This document shows positions 1 through 5,771 of a stretch of 8,320 nt of DNA, piece by piece. Made by a program: the position numbers and the translations under genes. The notes under the pieces are model-generated. The model searched no databases, was not told where the DNA came from, and saw nothing but the letters and a program-made list of their open reading frames with translations. The stretch comes from CAZSLC01 sp964607675 (lineage in GTDB: Bacteria; Bacteroidota; Bacteroidia; Bacteroidales; UBA932). Numbering within the stretch: the stretch's first letter is position 1; every line of letters begins with the position of its first letter. Location of the stretch: positions 1 to 8,320 of the forward strand of contig CAZSLC010000041.1 of the NCBI GenBank assembly GCA_964607675.1. The letters are read 5' to 3'.

Positions 1-1062
1 GATGCAAAAACTATTTTACTTTACTATTCTTTACCAGACGAAGTGCAAACCGAAGAATATATTTCAAAATGGTGCAAACTAAAAAGAATAGTACTTCCCC
101 TAGTTAAAGGAGATGAACTATTACTCAAATTATACGATGTCAATAAAATTGAGGATGGATATCGTTCTATTAAAGAGCCCTCATCAGATTCAATAGATGT
201 TTCACCTCAAGAGATAGATCTTGCAATTATCCCAGGGGTTGCATTTGACAGACAATTCAATAGGTTAGGTAGAGGGAAAGGTTTTTATGATAGAATATTA
301 CCCAAGCTTAAATGCAAAAAAATTGGGATATGTTACAATTTTCAAATTATCGATAAAGTACCAACCGAATCCTTTGATGCTCCGCTTGATCTTGTAATAT
401 CAACCCCAAAATATGAACACATCGTTTTCGACATTGATGGCACGATATTAGACACCGAACAAACTGGTCTAATATCGCTTCAGAAGACAATAAAAGAGTT
501 TTTAGGAGTTGATAAAGAGCTGTCCGAATTATATAAATACTTCGGAATACCAAGTAAAGAATCAGTTATAGAGTTAGGTTTTGAAGATCCAACTATTGCC
601 CTGCACAGATGGGAATATTACTATCAAACTCTCCTCCATTTGGTTCATCCTTTTGAAGGAGTTGTTAAATCACTTATACAATTAAAAGCAAAAGGATATA
701 AACTTGGAATATTAACATCAAGAAGTCTGAAAGAGATTAAAAACGACCCCAATCTCCAATCTTTTATTGACCTATTTGAGATAACCATTTGCTCTGAAGA
801 TTCTATTAAGCACAAACCCCATCCCGATCCCATGTTTTCATATTTGAATAAATCAAAAGCTAATAGAGATAGTGTTTTATACATAGGAGACACTATATAT
901 GACTATAACTGTGCAAAAGGGGCAGAGGTTGATTTTGCCCTAATCAGTTGGGGTTCAAAGATAATCAACACCCAAAATCACTCTACTTCCACGATCATTA
1001 ATTATGATTTTTTAATACATAATGCTGAAGAATTAGAACAATTATTTTTTATATCTTTGTGA
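1..1062 (+). CDS. 5-formyltetrahydrofolate cyclo-ligase fused to a HAD-family phosphatase (5' end cut by window edge)
   Basis: The frame is open from base 1, so the N-terminus lies outside; the GTG at 43 is an internal valine, not a start. Residues here count from the first codon in the window. Residues 1-134 are the C-terminal two thirds of a 5-formyl-THF cyclo-ligase, which converts 5-formyl-THF to 5,10-methenyl-THF using ATP. Seen: the LLYYSLPDEV segment, IPGVAFD, and the signature GRGKGFYDR (90-98). After a short linker a HAD hydrolase begins: motif I DIDGTILD (nucleophile D144, acid/base D146), motif II T239 in GILTSR, motif III K272 in HKPHPDP, motif IV GDTIYD (D297, D301). This resembles phosphoglycolate-phosphatase-type HADs, with a helical cap between motifs I and II. 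No in-frame ATG or GTG lies near the junction, so one fused polypeptide is likely. The phosphatase substrate is unknown. The stop is 3 bp before moaC, suggesting co-transcription. Confidence 0.9.
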   Translation, partial: DAKTILLYYSLPDEVQTEEYISKWCKLKRIVLPLVKGDELLLKLYDVNKIEDGYRSIKEPSSDSIDVSPQEIDLAIIPGVAFDRQFNRLGRGKGFYDRILPKLKCKKIGICYNFQIIDKVPTESFDAPLDLVISTPKYEHIVFDIDGTILDTEQTGLISLQKTIKEFLGVDKELSELYKYFGIPSKESVIELGFEDPTIALHRWEYYYQTLLHLVHPFEGVVKSLIQLKAKGYKLGILTSRSLKEIKNDPNLQSFIDLFEITICSEDSIKHKPHPDPMFSYLNKSKANRDSVLYIGDTIYDYNCAKGAEVDFALISWGSKIINTQNHSTSTIINYDFLIHNAEELEQLFFISL

Positions 1063-1065
1063 GGT

Positions 1066-1536
1066 ATGGATTCTCTTTCACATATTACAGATCAAGGGGA
1101 GGTCAACATGGTAGATGTCTCCTCTAAAGGGGAGCAGCTGCGCATTGCAAAAGCATACGGTTTTATCTCCTTATCAGCTATCACAATAGAGCTCATAAAA
1201 GAAGATAAAATGAAAAAAGGCAATGTGCTTACGACAGCAGAAATAGCAGCGATATCTGCCGCCAAAAAATGTTCAGAACTAATACCATTATGTCATAATA
1301 TCCCCCTCACAAAAGTTGAAGCCAAGGCAACACTAAAAGAGAATGGCGTTGAAATCAACACTACAGCAAAATGTATTGGAAGGACTGGGGTTGAAATGGA
1401 GGCATTAACATCTGCATCCATAGCTTTATTGACCATCTACGATATGTGTAAAGCAGTAGATAAGAACATGATAATCAACTCTATAAAATTAATTTCTAAA
1501 ACAAAAGAGAATTGCCACAATGAACCTCTTGAATAA
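1066..1536 (+). CDS. moaC: Cyclic pyranopterin monophosphate synthase MoaC
   Basis: MoaC catalyses the second half of the first step of molybdenum-cofactor synthesis: it turns the 3',8-cyclo-GTP made by MoaA into cyclic pyranopterin monophosphate, in the cytoplasm. The 156 residues match the family's usual length (about 160). Seen: the N-terminal HITDQGEVNMVDVS segment, K51-G52, LIPLCHNIPLTKVE with H77, GRTGVEMEALT with E110 and E112, and IYDMCKAVDK with D126 and K129. These match the active-site Lys, His, Glu, Asp and Lys known from the E. coli enzyme, so it should be active. The ATG at 1066 gives the standard N-terminus; GAGG sits only one base before it, too close to be a normal Shine-Dalgarno. 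The 3' end overlaps crcB by 17 bp, implying a shared mRNA. MoaA is not in the window. Confidence 0.96.
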   Translation: MDSLSHITDQGEVNMVDVSSKGEQLRIAKAYGFISLSAITIELIKEDKMKKGNVLTTAEIAAISAAKKCSELIPLCHNIPLTKVEAKATLKENGVEINTTAKCIGRTGVEMEALTSASIALLTIYDMCKAVDKNMIINSIKLISKTKENCHNEPLE

Positions 1537-1897
1537 TATTTTACTAGTAGGGCTTGGTAGCAGCATTGGCGGCATTCTTAGGTATATAGTATATCTACTT
1601 TTAGCAAATCACAAATATTTTTTTGTTAAAACAATTACTGTCAACATATTAGGAAGCCTGTTGATAGGATTAATATATGGATTATCAAGCAATAATCACT
1701 CCTCACCTCTTATGAGCTTTCTAAGCATAGGTATATGCGGTGGATTTACCACATTCTCAACTTTTTCATACGACAATATTCAACTCCTAAAATCTGGGGA
1801 ATATTTACTTTTTTTCCTATATTGCACTGCAAGTTTTGTTTTATGTATCGGAGCCTGTTTCATTGGCCTATACACATCAAAATATTTAACAAAATGA
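1520..1897 (+). CDS. crcB: Fluoride ion channel CrcB/FluC
   Basis: This is a 125-residue inner-membrane protein of the Fluc family, which works as a dual-topology dimer that lets fluoride leave the cell. Four hydrophobic segments are visible, at about 5-28, 37-56, 65-83 and 97-120. Family signatures are present: GSSIGGILRY with R21, TITVNILGSLLIG with N42, and GICGGFTTFSTFS (71-83), which holds the pore phenylalanines F79 and F82 and the central sodium-site region. The length is typical of single-domain members. The ATG at 1520 lies inside the end of moaC, and the stop overlaps the start of the next gene as ATGA, so the gene is probably translated by coupling with Moco genes on both sides. 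No fluoride riboswitch was seen upstream, and the overlap leaves no room for one. Confidence 0.95.
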   Translation: MNLLNNILLVGLGSSIGGILRYIVYLLLANHKYFFVKTITVNILGSLLIGLIYGLSSNNHSSPLMSFLSIGICGGFTTFSTFSYDNIQLLKSGEYLLFFLYCTASFVLCIGACFIGLYTSKYLTK

Positions 1898-2871
1898 AAA
1901 TACTATCTGTTAATATTTCTAAATTAAAAGGGACACCGAAAGAGCCTGTCCCATCAATATCTCTATACGAAAATGGCATTCGAGAAGATGCCCACGCAGG
2001 CTCATGGCACCGTCAAATCAGTTTACTTGGAGTTGAATCATACCCCAAATGGAGCTTTGATCCACATTCACAAGTAATAAATGAGACACTATACTACAAT
2101 GAGGATTCTCCCAAATATGGCATATATGCAGAGAACATAACCATTGAAGGGGCTCCTGACGTCAATACCCCCTCCCTAAAACATTGCAGCATTGGGGACA
2201 TTTTTAGATGTGGTGCAACAGTGTTAGAAGTGACACAAATCGGGAAGAAGTGCCATGGAGAGAGCTGTTCAGTAAAACAAAAAGTTGGCTCATGCGTAAT
2301 GCCCATTGATGGGATTTTCACAAGAGTAATAAATGGTGGAGAATTAAAGGCAGGAGATATCCTTACCTACCATCCCAAAATATGGAAAACTGCGATTATT
2401 ACCATCAGCACAAGGGGATACCAAGGTATTTACGAAGACAAAAGCGGACCAGCACTAAAATATTTGATTGATGATTTTTGCAAGAGTAATAATTGGAAAA
2501 ATATTGATAAATATTCTCTAATCCCAGACGATAAAACAAGGATAACAGATGAAATAAAATCATTAATTGAGAATGATTATGATTTCATTTTCACAACAGG
2601 AGGGACAGGTGTTGGCCCCAATGATTTCACTTCTTCTATTATTAACAATCTGATAGATAAAGAAATACCTGGCATCATGGACTTTATAAGAAATAAATAT
2701 GGAAATGAAAATCCTAATGCACTTCTAAGCAGCAGCATTGCAGCAATAGCCAAAAACTCAATGATATTTTCTCTTCCTGGCAGTGTCAAAGCTGTAAACG
2801 AATATTTTTACGAAATATCACGATGTTTAAAACATTTAGTATATATGCATAAAGGTATAGACTCACATTAA
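1894..2871 (+). CDS. MOSC domain fused to MogA/MoaB-type molybdopterin adenylyltransferase
   Basis: This 325-residue protein has two Moco domains. Residues 1-160 form a MOSC domain, a fold linked to carrying or using the Moco sulfur; seen are the QISLLG segment, ENITIEG, GDIFRCGATVLEVTQIGKKCHG and GIFTRVINGGELKAGD. Three cysteines (C120, C125, C134) cluster here. Residues 165-325 form a MogA/MoaB domain that adenylates molybdopterin: TISTRGYQGIYEDKSGP, TTGGTGVGPNDFT (234-246), PGIMDFIR and the C-terminal SLPGSVKAVNEY. The ATG at 1894 overlaps the crcB stop and starts the usual MOSC N-terminus (MKILSVNISKLKG). The frame is open further upstream to 1735, but that stretch lies inside crcB and shows no family similarity. 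The architecture is inferred to couple late Moco assembly with sulfur handling; MoeA is not in the window. Confidence 0.93.
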   Translation: MKILSVNISKLKGTPKEPVPSISLYENGIREDAHAGSWHRQISLLGVESYPKWSFDPHSQVINETLYYNEDSPKYGIYAENITIEGAPDVNTPSLKHCSIGDIFRCGATVLEVTQIGKKCHGESCSVKQKVGSCVMPIDGIFTRVINGGELKAGDILTYHPKIWKTAIITISTRGYQGIYEDKSGPALKYLIDDFCKSNNWKNIDKYSLIPDDKTRITDEIKSLIENDYDFIFTTGGTGVGPNDFTSSIINNLIDKEIPGIMDFIRNKYGNENPNALLSSSIAAIAKNSMIFSLPGSVKAVNEYFYEISRCLKHLVYMHKGIDSH

Positions 2872-2882
2872 TGTATTAGAAA

Positions 2883-3638
2883 ATGATTACAAGAATTCCC
2901 CTTTCAAGAATAGATTTAAAAATTAAAAAGAAGGACCACGTCCTTGAGGTAGGATCGGGACACAACCCTTCATTTCGCTCTAACATACTTGTTGATAAAT
3001 ACATCGACGACAACTCTAACAGATGTGATAACCTCTTTATCTATCCTCACCAAAAGTTTATCAACGCATCTGGAGAGAGCCTACCCTTTAAAGATAAAGA
3101 ATTTGATTATGTTATTGCAAACCAGGTACTTGAGCACGCAGAAGATCCAGCTGCATTTATTTCCGAACTATGCAGAGTCTCCAAAAGAGGATATATAGAA
3201 ACCCCAAGTCTTATTGGAGAATTTTTATTTCCTAAACAATCTCATAAATGGGTAATCCTCTTCATTGACAATAAACTCATCTTCTATGACAAAAAGAAGA
3301 TGAAAGGGAACTATCTCAATGACTATGGGGAAGTATTTTTGAACTATCTACCATACCAATCACTTCCATACAAACTTCTTGAAATTACGGAGGGTGAATT
3401 GATGTGCAATAAATGCGAATGGGAGAATGGAGTTGACATTATAGTCAACCCTACAGATCCATATTATCTCTCATTTTTCACCGAAAAGTGGAATCGGGAG
3501 ATGTCACAAAAAATATTTCCGCCAAGAAGTATAATGACTGAAATCAAAAAGACAATAAGGTCTATTTCTCATCTTATAAAATATAAGATATATCAAAAAA
3601 GAGCGGCTAAGCCGCTCCCTTATCACTCCGCAAATTGA
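2883..3638 (+). CDS. Class I SAM-dependent methyltransferase, substrate unknown
   Basis: The 251 residues carry a Rossmann-type methyltransferase core. Motif I is HVLEVGSGHNP (19-29), the SAM glycine loop. An acidic residue follows at the end of strand 2 (D38 in ILVDKY). SGESLPFKDKEFDYVIANQVLEH (63-85, quoted in two overlapping parts: SGESLPFKDKEF and FDYVIANQVLEH) is the methyltransferase type 11 pattern. The part after about 115 is not recognised; it has a CNKC pair (C175, C178) and a basic tail. It starts 11 bp after the MOSC-MogA gene, so it is probably the last gene of the operon, but nothing ties it to Moco chemistry. Its last codons contain the terminator of the convergent peptidase gene, and the two coding regions overlap by 16 bp. 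It could act on a small molecule, lipid or glycan; the sequence does not decide. Confidence 0.85.
   Translation: MITRIPLSRIDLKIKKKDHVLEVGSGHNPSFRSNILVDKYIDDNSNRCDNLFIYPHQKFINASGESLPFKDKEFDYVIANQVLEHAEDPAAFISELCRVSKRGYIETPSLIGEFLFPKQSHKWVILFIDNKLIFYDKKKMKGNYLNDYGEVFLNYLPYQSLPYKLLEITEGELMCNKCEWENGVDIIVNPTDPYYLSFFTEKWNREMSQKIFPPRSIMTEIKKTIRSISHLIKYKIYQKRAAKPLPYHSAN
3595..3617 (-). terminator. Intrinsic terminator of the minus-strand peptidase gene
   Basis: A perfect 7-bp stem, GAGCGGC (3601-3607) with GCCGCTC (3611-3617), closes a 3-base loop. On the plus strand it is preceded by six A (3595-3600), so on the minus strand the hairpin is followed by six T: a classic Rho-independent terminator just after the peptidase stop codon. 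Read on the plus strand there is no T run after the stem, so it should act mainly in the minus direction. It lies entirely inside the last codons of the methyltransferase gene. Confidence 0.88.
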
Positions 3639-5293
3639 AGTTTATAATATTTTGCTGTTAATTTCTCACCTGTGGCCCTTTCGATCATATCATTCCATTG
3701 ATACTTCATCCCTACTTCGAAAATGTTTTCAGAGAGCCATTTACCTATTTCTTTATTTCCGATATAGCACTCTTTTTCATAATCACCAGACTTCGTGATA
3801 TTGTTTACAATATAGTAGTGTAATTGAGATGCAAGCAATTCGCCCAATTGGTAATTGTGATAATAGCAAGGATACAAAGCAATATGTATTTTAGAAGCCC
3901 AATCTGGTTCATCCCTTCCCTCTGGTTTTTTCAATAACTGATATTTTTCAACAAGAGTCCACCATAAATTGTTCAGATTTTGTTCTGGATTAGCATACAT
4001 CTCTTTTTCAAATCTATAAACGACCTGCACCCAACGTGAAAAAACAAGTTGTTGGAGTCTTAATGATTTTATACAATCATCTGCCATTATAGAGGTTTCT
4101 TTATCTGTTAGAGATAAAGAATTCTTCATCCACTCAGGATTTCTCGATAAGCGACCAAACAACATAGCAATTGCCTCTGTCGTAAATGTATGTGCAGCCC
4201 CCCTCAATGTATATGGTAATTTGGGATTATCGTGACCAAGAGAATAGACACCATGTCCAAATTCGTGTAGCATAGTCCCCATCCAAACCTCGTTATCTGT
4301 AATATTACAAAGCACCCTTACATCTCCTTCACCATCAATATCGGTACAGTAAGCATGCTGATTCTTTTTATCTTTTGGGTAAAGATCACTATTCTTTAAA
4401 ATAGTATTAACGTCTATTCCAATTCCTGAATAAAAATCAGATGTCAATTTTTCTAAATCTTTCCCTTTGTAATACTTGTCAAGATCAACGGGATACAAGT
4501 TTGGAGCCTCTTGAAAAAACCTTCCTTGAAAATGCCAAGGCATCAATTTATCAACAGGAACATTGTATCTTTTTGAAAAAGCAACATTCATCTCATCTTT
4601 CAAAGCAGTAAAACCACCTTTAGTCATCTCATCCAATTCATCAAATAGAGCAGAAATCTCATCAGGATCTTGACCTGACAATTTCAAACTCATAGTGTGA
4701 TAATTGTCGAAACCAAGTTGTTTTGCAACTTCATTTCTAAGTCTAACTATCTCTAACACATCATCCGCTACAAATTTACCAATTGCCTTATGAGCAAGCC
4801 ACACCCCTTCAAGCTCTTTACTGTCAGTAGATACATGCAATATATTTTCTACTTCGTTATCATTGATCGATTTACCATTGTAATTTGCCCTAAATTCTGA
4901 ATATTTCTGTTCGAGTTTGGACTCCTTCGTTGTGATTAGATTCAACAAATTAGTATCTGCTTGGTTAGCCAGAAACTCGTCATATAAAATATCAAGTTGT
5001 CGAAGCAAAAGTGTATCTTTAATCTGATTTGAATTTTTGAGTTCTTTCAATTCATTGAACATAGCACTATCTGAAAACAACTTTGTTATTTTCATATTAG
5101 ACTCTGCATATTTCTGATACTCCGAGGTTTCCCCTGTAATAGTACCATTCCAATAAGCAACAGATGACTCAATTCTTAATGGAACATACTTTGACTCTAA
5201 GTCTTTAATCAATTTTTCTAATTTCATCTCATAAGAGTTAACACAATTTGTAAAAAGAGCAAGTGTAAGTAATAATACTAAAAGTTTTTTCAT
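3623..5293 (-). CDS. M2/M3-like gluzincin zinc metallopeptidase, probable lipoprotein
   Basis: With the start at 5293 the protein has 556 residues, within the usual 550-600 of oligopeptidase F/dipeptidase-like enzymes. It begins MKKLLVLLLTLALFTNC, a lipoprotein-like signal with C17 as the possible lipidated residue; asparagine before the cysteine is not ideal. Catalytic motif HEFGH is at 343-347 (zinc ligands H343 and H347, base E344), with E373 in TTEAIAM as probable third ligand. The C-terminal YPCYYHNYQLGELLASQL (474-491) resembles the substrate-binding tyrosine region of M2/M3 peptidases. Homologues as I recall them are variously labelled M2 (ACE-like) or M3; I cannot settle this by eye. 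It likely cleaves short peptides in the periplasm or at a membrane surface. In-frame ATGs at 5317 and 5299 would add 8 or 2 residues; 5293 was chosen because it gives the canonical signal and a leader of about 40 nt from the predicted promoter. Confidence 0.88.
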   Translation of the reverse strand: MKKLLVLLLTLALFTNCVNSYEMKLEKLIKDLESKYVPLRIESSVAYWNGTITGETSEYQKYAESNMKITKLFSDSAMFNELKELKNSNQIKDTLLLRQLDILYDEFLANQADTNLLNLITTKESKLEQKYSEFRANYNGKSINDNEVENILHVSTDSKELEGVWLAHKAIGKFVADDVLEIVRLRNEVAKQLGFDNYHTMSLKLSGQDPDEISALFDELDEMTKGGFTALKDEMNVAFSKRYNVPVDKLMPWHFQGRFFQEAPNLYPVDLDKYYKGKDLEKLTSDFYSGIGIDVNTILKNSDLYPKDKKNQHAYCTDIDGEGDVRVLCNITDNEVWMGTMLHEFGHGVYSLGHDNPKLPYTLRGAAHTFTTEAIAMLFGRLSRNPEWMKNSLSLTDKETSIMADDCIKSLRLQQLVFSRWVQVVYRFEKEMYANPEQNLNNLWWTLVEKYQLLKKPEGRDEPDWASKIHIALYPCYYHNYQLGELLASQLHYYIVNNITKSGDYEKECYIGNKEIGKWLSENIFEVGMKYQWNDMIERATGEKLTAKYYKLQFAE

Positions 5294-5339
5294 TATCATA
5301 AAATTTAAAATCTTCATAATTCAAATTAGTTATAAACTA

Positions 5340-5347
5340 CAAAAGTA
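5340..5347 (-). promoter_or_regulatory. Candidate -7 box of the peptidase promoter
   Basis: The minus strand reads TACTTTTG, an exact match to the Bacteroidota -7 consensus TAnnTTTG. Transcription would start near 5334, giving a leader of about 40 nt to the start at 5293. No convincing -33 TTTG or TTG element was found at the expected distance, so this rests on one 8-base match in AT-rich DNA. Confidence 0.45.
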
Positions 5348-5486
5348 GTAGTATAAATGTAAAATTGAATTGTATTAATTAAATAATTTATTTTTTTATA
5401 AATAGGAAATAAAAACTTCGTTGATTTGAGTTGCATTTGACATTAAGAAGGCTATTGATAAGGAGTAATCCAATCTCTCTTTGCCT
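5348..5486. other. AT-rich divergent spacer with no recognised gene or site
   Basis: Between the peptidase -7 box and the riboswitch promoter lies an AT-rich stretch, especially 5360-5400. No convincing open frame, direct repeat, tRNA or further promoter box was found. Together with the flanking elements it makes up the gene-free region from 5294 to 5771. Confidence 0.5.
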
Positions 5487-5517
5487 CTTGATTTGGCAAT
5501 ATTTTTTACTATATTTG
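5487..5517 (+). promoter_or_regulatory. Promoter of the riboswitch-receptor transcript
   Basis: TATATTTG at 5510-5517 matches the Bacteroidota -7 consensus TAnnTTTG exactly. TTG at 5488-5490 lies 19 bases upstream, the usual spacing for the -33 element. Another TTTG at 5492-5495 is closer than usual. The predicted start, about 5522-5525, falls at the first base of the FMN aptamer, so the RNA should begin almost directly with the P1 stem. This agreement of two independent signals supports both. Confidence 0.75.
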
Positions 5518-5524
5518 CGCCGCT

Positions 5525-5653
5525 ATCTTCAGGGCAGGGTGCAACTCCCTACCGGCGGTAAAGTCCGCGAGCTTGAAATCGTTATTCTATTTCGTAATTG
5601 AGCAGAGTCGTTGAAACTACGGCACCGACAGTATAGTCTGGATGAAAGAAGAT
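5525..5653 (+). promoter_or_regulatory. FMN riboswitch (RFN element)
   Basis: The aptamer is complete. P1 pairs ATCTTC (5525-5530) with GAAGAT (5648-5653). Next comes the conserved block AGGGCAGGGTG, then CTCCCTACCGGCGGTAAAG and TCCGCGAGC at about 5531-5572. A variable arm spans about 5573-5600. The 3' half has GCAGAGTCG, CCGACAGTATAGTCTGGATG and the GAAAGAAGAT end. These are hallmark RFN sequences that bind FMN and normally repress riboflavin synthesis or uptake genes when FMN is plentiful. It lies 119 bases before the start codon of the TonB-dependent receptor, on the same strand with no gene between, so that receptor is its evident target. Confidence 0.97.
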
Positions 5654-5662
5654 GTTAGTACT

Positions 5663-5720
5663 GATATTATTTATATGCTAATGGGATCTATTCTTATTGT
5701 ATTTATGCATAATTAATATC
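5663..5720 (+). promoter_or_regulatory. Long imperfect hairpin in the riboswitch expression platform
   Basis: GATATTA (5663-5669) pairs perfectly with TAATATC (5714-5720). After a small internal loop, ATGC (5675-5678) pairs with GCAT (5707-5710), and TAA (5679-5681) can pair with TTA (5703-5705) across one bulged base. No T run follows, so it is not a normal intrinsic terminator. It may be a switching or spacer helix between aptamer and ribosome binding site. The composition is AT-rich, so the pairing may be weak or fortuitous. Confidence 0.4.
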
Positions 5721-5730
5721 ATTTCTGATC

Positions 5731-5769
5731 TGCCTTGATGAGATAATAGGTAAATACTAAATCAAGGTG
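5731..5769 (+). promoter_or_regulatory. Hairpin sequestering the ribosome binding site of the TonB receptor gene
   Basis: CCTTGAT (5733-5739) is perfectly complementary to ATCAAGG (5761-5767), and two wobble pairs (5732 with 5768, 5731 with 5769) can extend the stem to nine pairs around a 21-base loop. The 3' arm contains AAGG of the sequence AAGGTGA, four bases before the ATG at 5772, the best Shine-Dalgarno-like site seen in the window. Folding would hide it, which fits control at translation start by the upstream FMN aptamer. The competing anti-sequestering structure was not identified. Confidence 0.6.
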
Positions 5770-5771
5770 AA

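Noticed and set aside
43..45. GTG as a start codon for the cyclo-ligase/HAD gene.
   Set aside because: The frame is open to base 1 and the upstream codons (DAKTILLYYSLPDE) are conserved cyclo-ligase sequence, so the gene is cut by the window edge.
347..893. Two minus-strand open frames (347-553 and 645-893) inside the HAD fusion gene.
   Set aside because: No recognisable domains, no promoter, and the plus-strand frame is clearly coding throughout.
1735..1893. Upstream extension of the MOSC-MogA frame to an ATG at 1735.
   Set aside because: It runs inside crcB in another frame and reads as unrelated sequence; the ATG at 1894 gives the family N-terminus and an ATGA coupling junction.
2094..2789. 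Minus-strand open frames (2094-2321 and 2577-2789) inside the MOSC-MogA gene, and a plus-strand frame at 2989-3198 inside the methyltransferase gene.
   Set aside because: They are alternative-frame readings of strongly supported genes with no independent evidence.
5642..5716. A 24-codon plus-strand open frame starting in the last bases of the FMN aptamer, with a hydrophobic C-terminal half, as a possible leader peptide.
   Set aside because: No ribosome binding site; its start is part of the conserved aptamer sequence, and a frame this short is expected by chance in AT-rich DNA.
5663..5720. The long hairpin after the aptamer as an intrinsic transcription terminator.
   Set aside because: It is AT-rich with an internal loop and is not followed by a T run.
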